DNA from: Lawsonibacter sp.
GTDB taxonomy: Bacteria > Bacillota > Clostridia > Oscillospirales > Oscillospiraceae
DNA length: 56,951 nucleotides
NCBI GenBank assembly: GCA_022801435.1
Contig: JAAWSG010000008.1
Coordinates: 1 to 56,951, forward strand
Direction: 5' to 3'
The notes under the pieces: model-generated
The model's input: only the letters and a program-made list of their open reading frames with translations
What the model was told of the DNA's origin: nothing
Database searches by the model: none
Part shown: piece by piece, positions 31,873 to 40,892 of the stretch
How the letters are laid out: each line of letters begins with the position of its first letter
Position numbering within the stretch: position 1 is the first letter of the stretch
Position numbers and translations under genes: made by a program

Positions 31873-33396
31873 ATGCAGGAACAAAAGCTTTACACCATTG
31901 AGGACTACCGCGCCCTCCAGGATACCCCGGCAGAACCCTTCAAGGCCGATCTGCGGATGATGTGCCGGGCGGCCTTCGGTCCGGACTGGACAGACCAGCA
32001 TCCTGGACAGGCGGCCATTGACCGGCTGCGGGGGTACGGTTTTCTCCCCGAGGTATTCATCGGAATGTACGAGGTCATGGGCGGGGAGGAGCGGTTCCGC
32101 CAGCTTGGATTCCTGCCTGTGGAGCAGCTAAAGCCAAAGCCCTTTACATTCAATAAACAGCCGGGAGAGTGTCTCACCTACCGCTGTCACGAGAAAGACG
32201 ATGTGGAGTACGCGTTCTCCCCTATGATAGTAAGCCGCGAATACAGCCCTGAGCGCCACTGCGAGCCCTTCCACGGCGTCTTTTATACCATTGGTGTCAG
32301 CTACAATGAACTTGACGGCAAATACAGCGAAAAAATTTGGAGTCAGTATCACTATTTTGGCGGGTGGTGGCGCAAAAAGAACACACTTGCCGCCGTCCTG
32401 CTGTACCAAATCGGTGAGGCTCTGGCCGGCTGGATGCCAAATCAGGCGTGGCTCAAAATCCCGGTGAAAAAGGAGGGCAAGCTCTCCTGGTATCAGACCC
32501 TGGCAAAGCGTCTGGATTGTATCACATTGCAGAGCATTGAACCGTTGGGCCTGGAGTTTGTGTGCGATCCGGATCGGGGTGTGCTGGTACTGTATGATTC
32601 GCAGTCCCATTTCAAGGTCATGGCCTACAGCAGGGAGCCGGCACAGCTGGCACGGCTGGAGGAGAAATACCCCCTTACGTGGCAGCGGCGGGAGGGCAAA
32701 AGGGTACTGGACCCGGCAAAATTCATCCACTCCCCTGCCCCGGCGGCCTTTGCGGAGAAGCTGGAGGTCATGTCCCGGGCCCTGCTGGGCAAGCGCTCCA
32801 TGGCTCTGCCCCCGGAGGAGATCAGCAAGGCGGAGGCGCGGCTGGGGTTCCAGCTCCCCGAGGCTTTGCGGCAGTTCTACCTGCGCTTCGGCAAGGGAGG
32901 AAAGCTGTTTACCTCCGAGTCTATGAACGACATCCTCATCTTCCAGCAGATGGACCCCGAGGGCGACGACTTTGGAGAGGATTTTGCGGAGGCGCTGGAA
33001 CAGGGCAGTCTTCTGCTGGCGATTGAGAACCAGGGGGTCTGGACCATGTACCTGGACCTGAAGACCGGCGAACCCTGGCTGGACTGGGGGGAGGGCCGTC
33101 AGGACTGCTGGGGTCTGGATCTGGAGGGCGCGCTGCTGTACCTGCTGGCAATGAACGCGACAGGCTTTCTCCCCTGGGGCGGCGAGTGCGACATGGAGGA
33201 CACTCCGGAGAACCGGGAGCTGCTGGGACACTATTTCCACTTTATCCTGGATGGACCGATGGCGGTCTTCGCTGACCCGGACAAGGGTTTGGTGGGCTTC
33301 CGTTCCGGCGAAACCCAAATCTGCATCATGGCCCGCAGTCAAAAGGCGCTGAACGACCTGGAACGGGACATTAATATCATGGTGAGCATGTTTTGA
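31873..33396 (+). CDS. SMI1/KNR4-like (SUKH) domain protein of unknown role
   Basis: A 507-residue soluble protein. Residues about 1-300 are an unrecognised alpha/beta region (YTIEDYRALQDTPAEPFKAD, FYTIGVSYNELDGKYSEKIW, WYQTLAKRLDCITLQSIEPLG). Residues about 310-440 look like a SMI1/KNR4 fold: LPPEEISKAEARLGFQLPEA, LRQFYLRFGKGGKLF and DILIFQQMDPEG. SUKH domains are common in immunity proteins against polymorphic toxins, but no toxin gene is adjacent, so immunity is only a possibility. It lies between rbgA and rnhB, which are neighbours in Bacillus, so it marks an insertion. AAAGGA precedes the ATG. Confidence 0.75.
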   Translation: MQEQKLYTIEDYRALQDTPAEPFKADLRMMCRAAFGPDWTDQHPGQAAIDRLRGYGFLPEVFIGMYEVMGGEERFRQLGFLPVEQLKPKPFTFNKQPGECLTYRCHEKDDVEYAFSPMIVSREYSPERHCEPFHGVFYTIGVSYNELDGKYSEKIWSQYHYFGGWWRKKNTLAAVLLYQIGEALAGWMPNQAWLKIPVKKEGKLSWYQTLAKRLDCITLQSIEPLGLEFVCDPDRGVLVLYDSQSHFKVMAYSREPAQLARLEEKYPLTWQRREGKRVLDPAKFIHSPAPAAFAEKLEVMSRALLGKRSMALPPEEISKAEARLGFQLPEALRQFYLRFGKGGKLFTSESMNDILIFQQMDPEGDDFGEDFAEALEQGSLLLAIENQGVWTMYLDLKTGEPWLDWGEGRQDCWGLDLEGALLYLLAMNATGFLPWGGECDMEDTPENRELLGHYFHFILDGPMAVFADPDKGLVGFRSGETQICIMARSQKALNDLERDINIMVSMF

Positions 33397-33414
33397 CCTG
33401 TGAGAGGAGGAGCT

Positions 33415-33861
33415 ATGGAACAGCGGCAGTTTAAGCTCGCCATGGGGGCCTGGGTGGTCTTTCATCTGATCACGACCTGGAACACATGGCTGTACATCTC
33501 GTCAAACTCCTTCTTTGCTGCCGGAGCGCCCCTGGGACGAAACCACCCCTGGACGGACTATCTGATGCTGTCCTGCTACCTGGTGGCGGTGGGGTCGGTG
33601 GACTGGCTGCTCCTGCGCACACGGCGGAGGAACGCGGCCCGGAACCTCAAGTGGTACTGGATCATCTCCCTGCTGACCGGCGGCGTCTGCCTGCTCCTGC
33701 CCGAGCTGATGGACTCCTTCGGCCTGGCCGGCTACGCGGCAGTCGCCCTGACCCCCTTCCTGCCCCTGACTCCCCTGATCGGTCCGGTGACCTGGGTGCT
33801 GGTGGCCGGATTTCCGGTGATCAACCTTCTGTTCTGCTGGTGGGTACAGTGGCGGGCATGA
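33415..33861 (+). CDS. Small four-segment membrane protein
   Basis: A 148-residue protein with four hydrophobic segments and no recognised family: MGAWVVFHLITTWNTWLYIS, LMLSCYLVAVGSVDWLLL, WYWIISLLTGGVCLLL and the final ITP/VTWVLVAGFPVINLLFCWW-type helix pair. GAGGAGG lies 4 bases before the ATG at 33415. It follows the SUKH-like gene by 18 bases and precedes rnhB by 14, so the two inserted genes share the rnhB operon. They may be a pair acquired together. Confidence 0.65.
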   Translation: MEQRQFKLAMGAWVVFHLITTWNTWLYISSNSFFAAGAPLGRNHPWTDYLMLSCYLVAVGSVDWLLLRTRRRNAARNLKWYWIISLLTGGVCLLLPELMDSFGLAGYAAVALTPFLPLTPLIGPVTWVLVAGFPVINLLFCWWVQWRA

Positions 33862-33875
33862 AAGGAGAGCGGAAT

Positions 33876-34523
33876 ATGGATTTTTGGCAATACGAGCGGG
33901 AGGCGCTGGAGGAGGGTTGTTCCCTGGTCTGCGGCTGTGACGAGGCGGGGGCGGGTCCCCTGGCCGGTCCGGTGTACGCGGCGGCGGTGATTCTGCCCTT
34001 TGGAGAGGATATCCCCGGGCTGGACGACTCCAAAAAGCTCTCGGAGAAAAAGCGCGAGGCCCTCTTCCCCGTCATTCAGGAGCGGGCGGTCAGCTGGTCG
34101 GTGGCCTGGGTGACCGAGAAAGAGATCGACGAAACGGATATCCTCAGCGCCCGGATGCTGGCCATGCAGCGGGCCATAGACGGCCTGGACCGGAGGCCGG
34201 ACTTCGCCCTCATCGACGGCAACCGGGACCGGGGGAAGCACGCCGTCATCCTCCTCCCCCACCGGTGCGTGGTCAAGGGGGACGGCCTGTCCGCCTCCAT
34301 CGCCGCCGCCTCCATTCTGGCCAAGGTGAGCCGGGACCGGTTCATGGTCCAGCTTTCTGAGCAGTATCCTGCGTACCGCTTCGACAAGCACAAGGGCTAC
34401 CCCACCAAGCTCCACTATGAGCTGCTCCGCGCCCACGGCCCCTGCCCCCTCCACCGCAGGAGCTTTTTGAAGGGGAAGGGACTGGACCTTGAGGAGCCGA
34501 AGCCGGGGAGCGGGACGCCGTGA
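33876..34523 (+). CDS. rnhB: Ribonuclease HII
   Basis: A 215-residue enzyme that cuts the RNA strand of RNA-DNA hybrids and removes misincorporated ribonucleotides. The catalytic acids are in CGCDEAGAGPLAGPV (D and E near 18-19) and LIDGNRDR, followed by KGDGLSASIAAASILAKVSR with its conserved acid and DKHKGYPTKLH near the C-terminus. I chose ATG 33876 (MDFWQYERE) because AAGGAG is well placed before it; ATG 33858 would overlap the previous gene and lacks a site. It overlaps yraN by GTGA. Confidence 0.97.
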   Translation: MDFWQYEREALEEGCSLVCGCDEAGAGPLAGPVYAAAVILPFGEDIPGLDDSKKLSEKKREALFPVIQERAVSWSVAWVTEKEIDETDILSARMLAMQRAIDGLDRRPDFALIDGNRDRGKHAVILLPHRCVVKGDGLSASIAAASILAKVSRDRFMVQLSEQYPAYRFDKHKGYPTKLHYELLRAHGPCPLHRRSFLKGKGLDLEEPKPGSGTP

Positions 34524-34888
34524 GCGGGCAGAGGAGCCGCCTGCTGGGCCAGTGGGGGGAGGCCCAGGCGGCGGAGTTCCTGCGGCAGAAGGGGTTCCGT
34601 ATCACCGCCGCCCGCTGGAGCTGCCGCTTCGGGGAGGTGGACCTCATCGCGGAGGACGGAGATTTTCTGTGCTTCGTGGAGGTCAAGCTGCGCAAGAACG
34701 GCTCCTTCGGGACCCCCGGGGAGTTCGTGGACCGCCGCAAACAGGAGAAGCTGCGCACCGCCGCCCTCCTCTACCTGTCCGAGCACCCCACCGCCCTCCA
34801 GCCCCGGTTCGATGTCATCGAAATTTACGCCCCCCAGGGTCAAAATACCCAAACGCCGGAGCTGTACCACTGGGAAAACGCCTTTTGA
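34520..34888 (+). CDS. yraN: YraN/UPF0102 endonuclease-fold protein
   Basis: A 122-residue member of UPF0102, with a restriction-endonuclease-like fold. Motifs present are LGQWGEAQAAEFLRQKGF, RFGEVDLIAEDGDFLCFVEV (Asp/Glu/Lys active-site pattern) and a K residue in VKLRKNGSFG. Function is not settled; some members have Holliday-junction or nuclease links. The start is GTG overlapping the rnhB stop as GTGA, so it is translationally coupled. Confidence 0.93.
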   Translation: MSGQRSRLLGQWGEAQAAEFLRQKGFRITAARWSCRFGEVDLIAEDGDFLCFVEVKLRKNGSFGTPGEFVDRRKQEKLRTAALLYLSEHPTALQPRFDVIEIYAPQGQNTQTPELYHWENAF

Positions 34889-34920
34889 GAGAGGAATCCT
34901 GCCAACTTTTTTCAAATCTC

Positions 34921-34976
34921 TTGACCGGACGGGGAAAAGCTGGCATAATAGAGAAATACTGGGCCGCTCCGGCCCA
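34921..34976 (+). promoter_or_regulatory. thrC promoter and leader hairpin
   Basis: TTGACC (34921-34926) and CATAAT (34944-34949) are 17 bases apart. The leader carries a perfect 7-base-pair hairpin, TGGGCCG-CTC-CGGCCCA (34960-34976), without a T-run, so it is not a terminator by itself. Confidence 0.65.
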
Positions 34977-35001
34977 AACACAACAGATAGGAAGGATCAC
35001 T

Positions 35002-36486
35002 ATGCAATATATCAGCACACGTGACTCCGGCGTCTACTACACCGCCTCCCAGGCCATCGCCCGGGGTCTGGCGGAGGACGGCGGGCTGCTGACCCCCTTC
35101 TATATTCCCAAGCTGGCCAACAAGGCGCTGGAGGACATGCAGGAGATGTCCTACCACCATCGGGCCATGTACGTCATGAAGCCATTTTTGGAGGAGTTCT
35201 CCATCAAGGAGCTCACCGAGTACGCCTCCATGGCCTACGGACCCAAGAAGTTCGACACCCCCGCCGTGGCTCCGGTGCGCACCCTGACCAGGGACACCCA
35301 CTGCCTGGAGCTGTGGCACGGCCCTACCTGCGCCTTTAAGGACATGGCCCTGCAGATGCTGCCCCACCTGCTCACCGCCTCCCTGTCCAAGCTGGAGGAG
35401 AACAAGACCGCCTGCATCCTGGTGGCCACCTCCGGGGACACGGGCAAGGGGGCGCTGGAGGGTTTTCGGGACGTGCCCCAGACCCGGATTATGGTCTTCT
35501 ACCCCAAGGACGGGGTCTCCCAGGTCCAGGAGCTGCAAATGCTCACCCAGGAGGGGGGCAACGTGGGAGTCACCGCCGTACACGGCAACTTCGACGACGC
35601 CCAGACCGGGGTCAAGCGGCTGTTCTCCGATGAGGAGGTGCGCCAGGAGCTGGAGGACCGGGGGTTCTTCTTCTCCTCCGCCAACTCCATCAACTGGGGC
35701 CGGGTGCTCCCCCAGATCGTCTACTATATCTCCGCCTACTGCGACCTGCTCCGGGACGAGCAGCTCCAGCCCGGCCAGGGGATCAACGTCTGCGTCCCCA
35801 CGGGCAATTTCGGCAACATCCTGGCCGCCTACTACGCCTCTGAGATGGGGGTCCCCATCCAAAAATTGATCTGCGCCTCCAACCGCAACGACGTGCTCAC
35901 CGACTTCATCCACACCGGGGAGTACGACCGCAACCGGACCTTCTACAACACCATATCCCCCTCCATGGACATTCTCATCTCCTCCAATCTGGAGCGGTTG
36001 CTCTTCTCCCTCTCCCAGGACACCGCCCAGGTGCGCTCCTGCATGGAGCAGCTGTCCGCCCACGGCCGCTACCAGGTGGGAGCCCAGGTGCGGGAGCGGA
36101 TTCAGAAGCGCTTCAAGGGCTACTCCTGCGACGATGGGGAGACCCAGCGCACCATCCGGCGGGTCTATGAGGAACACAGCTACCTCATCGACACCCACAC
36201 CGCTGTGGCCTTCTCCGCCCTGGAGCAGTACCGGAGCGAGACCGGGGACGACACCCCCTGCCTCGTGGTCTCCACCGCCAGCCCCTTCAAGTTCTGCGGC
36301 AGCGTGCTGGAGGCCCTGGGCGAGACCCAAATCGCCTCCGGCCTGGACGCCCTGGACCAGCTGAGCCAGAAGACTGGACAGCCCATCCCCGCCCCCCTGG
36401 CCTCCCTCCGGAACAAGCGGGTGCGCTTCAGCCAGGTGGTGGAGAAGGACCATATGCTGGACGCGGTGCTGGCTATGCTTGGGTAG
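35002..36486 (+). CDS. thrC: Threonine synthase
   Basis: A 494-residue PLP enzyme converting O-phospho-homoserine to threonine, last step of the pathway. It belongs to the long (fungal/Gram-negative-like) type. Motifs: the N-terminal YISTRDSGVYYTASQAI, the PLP lysine in HGPTCAFKDMALQ (near residue 114), ATSGDTGKGALEG, SANSINWGRVLPQIVYY and the PLP-phosphate loop CVPTGNFGNILAAYY. The gene has its own promoter. With the threonine aldolase at 6301 the window carries a biosynthetic and a degradative threonine enzyme, but they are far apart and separately controlled. Confidence 0.97.
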   Translation: MQYISTRDSGVYYTASQAIARGLAEDGGLLTPFYIPKLANKALEDMQEMSYHHRAMYVMKPFLEEFSIKELTEYASMAYGPKKFDTPAVAPVRTLTRDTHCLELWHGPTCAFKDMALQMLPHLLTASLSKLEENKTACILVATSGDTGKGALEGFRDVPQTRIMVFYPKDGVSQVQELQMLTQEGGNVGVTAVHGNFDDAQTGVKRLFSDEEVRQELEDRGFFFSSANSINWGRVLPQIVYYISAYCDLLRDEQLQPGQGINVCVPTGNFGNILAAYYASEMGVPIQKLICASNRNDVLTDFIHTGEYDRNRTFYNTISPSMDILISSNLERLLFSLSQDTAQVRSCMEQLSAHGRYQVGAQVRERIQKRFKGYSCDDGETQRTIRRVYEEHSYLIDTHTAVAFSALEQYRSETGDDTPCLVVSTASPFKFCGSVLEALGETQIASGLDALDQLSQKTGQPIPAPLASLRNKRVRFSQVVEKDHMLDAVLAMLG

Positions 36487-36489
36487 GCC

Positions 36490-37185
36490 ATGGCACTGTA
36501 CGCCATTGGAGACACCCACCTGTCCCTGGCCTGCGACAAGCCTATGGACGTGTTCGGGGGGAACTGGACCGGCTATGTGGAGAAGCTGCGGCAGGGTTTT
36601 TTCTCCGCCCAGGTGGGGCCGGAGGACACGGTGGTGCTGTGCGGCGATCTGTCCTGGGGCATGACCCTGGAGCAGGCGCGGCCCGACTTCGCCTTTCTGG
36701 ACGCCCTGCCCGGCGGAAGGAAGCTGCTGCTCAAGGGCAACCACGACTACTGGTGGACCACCGCCGCCAAGATGAAGCGCTTTTTTGCGGAAAACGGCTT
36801 CCACACCCTGGACCTGCTCCACAACAACTGCTTCCTCTGCGGCGAGACCGCCCTGTGCGGGACCCGGGGCTGGTTCTATGAGGAGGACCGGGGAGAGCAC
36901 AGCGCCAAAATTTTCAACCGGGAGCTCATCCGCCTGGAGACCTCCCTGAAGGCGGCCGGGGAGCGGGAGAAGTTCTGCTTCCTCCACTACCCTCCCCTGT
37001 ACCAGGGCTACCGCTGTCAGGAGATCCTCGACCTGCTGGAGCGGTACTCCGTCACCCTGTGCTGCTACGGCCACCTCCACGGGGGGAGCCACCGGCTGGC
37101 GGTCACCGGGCGGCAGGGCGGGACGGAGTACCGGCTGATTGCGGCGGATTATGTAAATTTCCAGCCCGTCAAGCTGCTGGATTGA
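36490..37185 (+). CDS. Calcineurin-like metallophosphoesterase
   Basis: A 231-residue metallophosphoesterase. The metal-binding motifs are in order: GDTHLS (7-12), GDLSWG (52-57), GNHDYW (about 83-88), then LHYPP and GHLHGG (about 196-201). It resembles the YkuE/YmdB-like cytoplasmic group; the substrate is unknown. It starts 3 bases after thrC, within the same transcript. Confidence 0.9.
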   Translation: MALYAIGDTHLSLACDKPMDVFGGNWTGYVEKLRQGFFSAQVGPEDTVVLCGDLSWGMTLEQARPDFAFLDALPGGRKLLLKGNHDYWWTTAAKMKRFFAENGFHTLDLLHNNCFLCGETALCGTRGWFYEEDRGEHSAKIFNRELIRLETSLKAAGEREKFCFLHYPPLYQGYRCQEILDLLERYSVTLCCYGHLHGGSHRLAVTGRQGGTEYRLIAADYVNFQPVKLLD

Positions 37186-37334
37186 GCCTCTGTCCCCCGC
37201 CGGGAGGAAATATTCCGGAAAAATTTCAAAAAAAGACTGTTCAAACGGCCGTATATCTGATAGAATATCGTGGCGAAAGTAAAAGGCCCCCTCCCCCCAG
37301 GGGAAACGCGGGGCCAACAGGAGGAAATTGACAA

Positions 37335-38738
37335 ATGAAGGTCACCAGTGTTGAGAAGAAAGAGAAAAGCACCGTCGAGCTCACCATCCAGGTGGAGGCC
37401 CAGCAGTTTGAGGACGCCGTCCAGAAGGTTTATCTGAAAAACCGCGGCCGGATCAACGTCCCCGGCTTCCGCAAGGGCAAGGCCCCCCGGAAAATCATCG
37501 AGGGCATGTACGGCTCGGGCGTGTTCTATGAGGACGCGGTCAACGCCCTCTACCCCGCCGCCTATGAGGAGGCGGTGAAGGAACAGGGCCTGGACGACGT
37601 GGGCTATCCCCGTATCGAGGTGGTGGAGATGGGCAAGGAGGGCTTCACCTTCAAGGCGCTGGTCTCCGTCCGCCCCGAGGCCAAGCTGGGCCAGTACCTG
37701 GGTATCACCGCCCCCAAGGAGGAGCCCTCCGTCACCGAGGAGGACATCGACAACGAGCTCAAGCCCTACATCGACCGCGCCACCCGTCTGGTCAGCGTCA
37801 AGCGCAAGGCCAAGAATGGGGACACCGCCGTCATCGACTTCGAGGGCTTTGACAACGGCACTCCCTTCGAGGGCGGCAAGGGTGAGAACTACGACCTGAA
37901 GCTGGGGTCGGGCGCCTTCGTCCCCGGGTTCGAGGAGCAGGTCGTGGGCATGAAGGCGGGCGAGGAGAAGGACATCGACATCACCTTCCCCGAGGACTAC
38001 CACGCCGACCTGGCCGGCAAGGCGGTGGTCTTCCACGTCAAGGTCAACGAGGTCAAGGAGTCCCAGGCCCCCGAGGTGGACGATGAGTTCGCCAAGGACG
38101 TGTCCGAGTTCGACACCATGGCTGAGTTCCGCAAGGACCTGGGCGGCAAGCTGCTGGAGCGGAAGACCGCTCAGGCCAAGGCCGACTTTGAGGACGCCGT
38201 CATCCGCCAGCTGGTGGAGGGCATGGAGTGCGAGATCCCCGACGGCATGGTGGAGGTCCAGACAGACCGTCTGATGGACGACTACGCCATGCGCCTGCGC
38301 GGCCAGGGGATGGATATGGACACCTACCTCCAGATGATGGGCATGACCCCCCAGATGATGCGGGCCTCTGTCCAGCCTGCCGCCCTGCGCCAGGTGCAGA
38401 CCGAGCTGGCCTTCACCGCGGTGGCCAAGGCGGAGGGTATCCTGGTCTCCGATGAGGAGTGCGAGGCGGAGTACAGCCGTCTGGCCGAGCTGTACCAGAT
38501 GGAGGTGGAGCGGGTCAAGGCCGCCATCCCCGCGGAGAGCCTGAAGCAGGACCTGGCCCTGAAGAAGGCCAGCGACCTGGTCCTGGAGAAGGCTCAGGTT
38601 GGCGAGGCCCCCCAAAAAGAGGACGAGGAGAAAAAAACAAAAAAGTCCGCCGAAAAGCAGGAGGAGTCCGGTGAGGAGAAGCCTAAGCGCACCCGCAAGA
38701 AGAAGGCCGAGGGTTCGGAGGAGTCTGAGGCCGAGTAA
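37335..38738 (+). CDS. tig: Trigger factor, ribosome-associated chaperone
   Basis: A 467-residue chaperone that binds at the ribosomal exit tunnel. The N-terminal ribosome-binding signature is GFRKGKAP (44-51). The FKBP-type prolyl isomerase domain spans about 155-240 (IDFEGFDNGTPFEGGKGENY, GSGAFVPGFEEQVVG). The helical C-terminal arm domain follows to about 425. The last ~40 residues are a low-complexity charged tail (KKTKKSAEKQEESGEEK and so on), longer than in most species. AGGAGG lies 10 bases before the ATG. The leader carries GGCCCC...GGGGCC complementary blocks. It begins the tig-clpP-clpX-lon group. Confidence 0.97.
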   Translation: MKVTSVEKKEKSTVELTIQVEAQQFEDAVQKVYLKNRGRINVPGFRKGKAPRKIIEGMYGSGVFYEDAVNALYPAAYEEAVKEQGLDDVGYPRIEVVEMGKEGFTFKALVSVRPEAKLGQYLGITAPKEEPSVTEEDIDNELKPYIDRATRLVSVKRKAKNGDTAVIDFEGFDNGTPFEGGKGENYDLKLGSGAFVPGFEEQVVGMKAGEEKDIDITFPEDYHADLAGKAVVFHVKVNEVKESQAPEVDDEFAKDVSEFDTMAEFRKDLGGKLLERKTAQAKADFEDAVIRQLVEGMECEIPDGMVEVQTDRLMDDYAMRLRGQGMDMDTYLQMMGMTPQMMRASVQPAALRQVQTELAFTAVAKAEGILVSDEECEAEYSRLAELYQMEVERVKAAIPAESLKQDLALKKASDLVLEKAQVGEAPQKEDEEKKTKKSAEKQEESGEEKPKRTRKKKAEGSEESEAE

Positions 38739-38747
38739 TACACAGCT

Positions 38748-38772
38748 CCCGGGGCGGTCCTGCCGCCCCGGG
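38748..38772 (+). terminator. GC-rich hairpin after tig, possibly a weak terminator
   Basis: CCCGGGGCGG (38748-38757) pairs with CCGCCCCGGG (38763-38772) with a 5-base loop. The following bases (TGTCTCCACTCTT) are not a true T-run, so readthrough into clpP is likely. Confidence 0.5.
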
Positions 38773-38825
38773 TGTCTCCACTCTTCCTGTTGGGAATGAA
38801 TTTCCAGCCCAGTGGGTATAACTAA

Positions 38826-38855
38826 TTGACCGCCGCCGTCAGACGGCACAGTCAA
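38826..38855 (+). promoter_or_regulatory. Inverted repeat in the clpP upstream region
   Basis: TTGAC (38826-38830) and GTCAA (38851-38855) flank a nested GCCGTC-A-GACGGC. The whole is a dyad 34 bases before the clpP start. It is neither a CtsR heptad repeat nor a CIRCE element, so a regulator cannot be named; it might be an mRNA hairpin. Confidence 0.4.
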
Positions 38856-38888
38856 ATATTTTGGCAAGGCGCAAAATGGAGGTAGAAT

Positions 38889-39470
38889 ATGAGCTTAGTC
38901 CCCTATGTAGTGGAACAGACCAACCGCGGCGAGCGGTCCTATGACATCTTTTCCCGCCTGCTCAACGACCGCATCATCATGCTGTCCGAGGAGGTCAACG
39001 ACACCACCGCCTCTCTGGTGGTGGCCCAGCTGCTGTACCTGGAGGCCCAGGACCCGGACAAGGAGATCCAGTTCTATATCAACAGCCCCGGCGGCTCAGT
39101 CACCGCGGGCATGGCCATCTATGACACCATGCAGTATATCAAGTGCGACGTGTCCACCATCTGCATCGGTATGGCCGCCAGCATGGGCGCCTTTCTGCTC
39201 TCCTCCGGGACCAAGGGCAGGCGGCTGGCTCTGCCCAACGCGGAGATCATGATCCACCAGCCCTCCGCCGGGACCAAGGGCCAGATTACCGATATGGCCA
39301 TCCACCTCCGGCGGCTGGAGATCGTCAAGAACCGGATGAACCGTATTTTGTCCGAAAACACCGGCAAGCCCCTTGAGGTGGTCACCGCCGACTGTGAGCG
39401 GGACAACTTCATGACCGCTCAGGAGGCCATGGAATACGGCCTGGTCGATAAGGTGATCGAGAAGCGGTGA
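38889..39470 (+). CDS. clpP: ATP-dependent Clp protease proteolytic subunit
   Basis: A 193-residue serine protease forming the 14-subunit barrel that degrades proteins delivered by ClpX. The catalytic triad is S98 ([11 protein letters not shown]), H123 (MIHQPSAG) and D172. [11 protein letters not shown] and the adaptor-binding N-terminal region are present. The N-terminus [20 protein letters not shown] is the family's processed-start type. GGAGG lies 7 bases before the ATG. It is followed by clpX after 36 bases. Confidence 0.98.
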   Translation: MSLVPYVVEQTNRGERSYDIFSRLLNDRIIMLSEEVNDTTASLVVAQLLYLEAQDPDKEIQFYINSPGGSVTAGMAIYDTMQYIKCDVSTICIGMAASMGAFLLSSGTKGRRLALPNAEIMIHQPSAGTKGQITDMAIHLRRLEIVKNRMNRILSENTGKPLEVVTADCERDNFMTAQEAMEYGLVDKVIEKR

Positions 39471-39506
39471 TACTTTCCATTTCCCAAAAGCGAGGTGTAG
39501 CCATAA

Positions 39507-40784
39507 ATGAATGATGAGAGACGGGTGCGCTGTTCCTTCTGCAACAAGCACCAGGACCAGGTCAAGCGGATGATCGCCGGACCGGGCGTCTATATCTGCA
39601 ACGAGTGCGTCGGCCTGTGCATGGCGGCGCTGGGAGGGGACGCCGGGATTGACGAGGACCTGCCCCTGGACCGCCCGGAGGAACTGCTGGGGGCGATCCC
39701 CACACCCAAGGAGATCCACGCCGTGCTGGACCAGTATATCATTGGACAGTCCAAGGCCAAGGTCGCCCTGTCCGTTGCGGTGTACAACCACTATAAGCGC
39801 ATCTATTTCGGCGGCGCGGAGGAGGTGGAGCTGCAAAAGAGCAACATCCTGCTCATGGGCCCCACCGGCTGCGGCAAGACCCTTTTTGCCCAAACCCTGG
39901 CCCGGGTGCTCAAGGTCCCCTTCGCCATCGCGGACGCTACCACCCTGACCGAGGCGGGCTACGTGGGGGACGATGTGGAGAACATCCTCCTGCGTCTGGT
40001 CCAGGCTGCCGACTACGACATCGACCTGGCCGAGCGGGGCATCATCTATATTGACGAGATGGATAAAATCGCCCGAAAAAGTGAAAATACCTCCATTACC
40101 CGGGACGTGTCCGGAGAGGGCGTGCAGCAGGCCCTGCTGAAGATCCTGGAGGGCACGGTGGCCAACGTCCCCCCCCAGGGCGGGCGGAAGCACCCCCACC
40201 AGGAGTTTATCCAGATTGACACCCACAACATCCTGTTCATCTGCGGCGGCGCCTTTGAGGGCATCGACAAGATCATTGAGCACCGCCTGGACCGCCGGAC
40301 TATGGGCTTCGGCGCGGAGGTGCAGAGCCGGAAGGACCGGAATGTGGGGGAACTGATGGCGGAGATCCAGCCCCAGGACCTGCTGAAATTCGGCATTATC
40401 CCCGAGCTGGTGGGCCGTCTCCCCGTCATCTCCACCCTGGAGTCCCTGGACAAGGATCAGATGGTGCGTATCCTCACCGAGCCCAAAAACGCTCTGGTCA
40501 AGCAGTACCAGCAGCTCATGCAGTACGACCAGGTGGAGCTGATCTTTTCTCAGGACGCCCTGGAGGCAGTGGCCGCCCGGGCGGTGGATCGGGGCATCGG
40601 CGCCCGGGGCCTGCGGGCCGTGCTGGAGGAGGTCATGAACCAGATCATGTACGATGTGCCCTCCGACCCCTCCATCAACCAGGTGCGCATTACCGCCCCC
40701 TGCATCACTGAGGGGGCACAGCCGGAGATCCTTCGGGAAGACGGCCGGGGACGGCGTCTTCCCCGGCTGGGACGGACCGGCTGA
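39507..40784 (+). CDS. clpX: ATP-dependent Clp protease ATP-binding subunit ClpX
   Basis: A 425-residue AAA+ unfoldase that feeds substrates to ClpP. The zinc-binding domain has C9, C12, C31 and C34. Walker A is GPTGCGKT (119-126), Walker B is IDEMD (183-187), and the family loop [21 protein letters not shown] follows. The IGF-type ClpP-docking loop should lie near LIFSQ-/RKDRN, but I could not fix it with certainty. It starts with CGAGGTG upstream and lies downstream of clpP. Confidence 0.98.
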   Translation: MNDERRVRCSFCNKHQDQVKRMIAGPGVYICNECVGLCMAALGGDAGIDEDLPLDRPEELLGAIPTPKEIHAVLDQYIIGQSKAKVALSVAVYNHYKRIYFGGAEEVELQKSNILLMGPTGCGKTLFAQTLARVLKVPFAIADATTLTEAGYVGDDVENILLRLVQAADYDIDLAERGIIYIDEMDKIARKSENTSITRDVSGEGVQQALLKILEGTVANVPPQGGRKHPHQEFIQIDTHNILFICGGAFEGIDKIIEHRLDRRTMGFGAEVQSRKDRNVGELMAEIQPQDLLKFGIIPELVGRLPVISTLESLDKDQMVRILTEPKNALVKQYQQLMQYDQVELIFSQDALEAVAARAVDRGIGARGLRAVLEEVMNQIMYDVPSDPSINQVRITAPCITEGAQPEILREDGRGRRLPRLGRTG

Positions 40785-40796
40785 CGGAAATTCTGC

Positions 40797-40837
40797 AAAC
40801 GTCTCACAGCGCCCGGGCGGGCCCCTGTGGGGCGTTT
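40797..40837 (+). other. Hairpin between clpX and lon
   Basis: AAACGTCTCACAG (40797-40809) pairs with CTGTGGGGCGTTT (40825-40837) over 13 positions including two G-T pairs. A palindrome CCGCATATGCGG follows near 40840-40851. There is no T-run, so this may process or stabilise the clpX-lon mRNA more than terminate it. Confidence 0.5.
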
Positions 40838-40892
40838 GTCCGCATATGCGGCGGGAGCGCCGCGGTAATCTTAAACTGCAAGGGAGTGTGCG

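Noticed and set aside
34912-37317. An 801-codon minus-strand open frame opposite thrC and the metallophosphoesterase
   Set aside because: Same type of shadow; the plus-strand genes have intact catalytic motifs.
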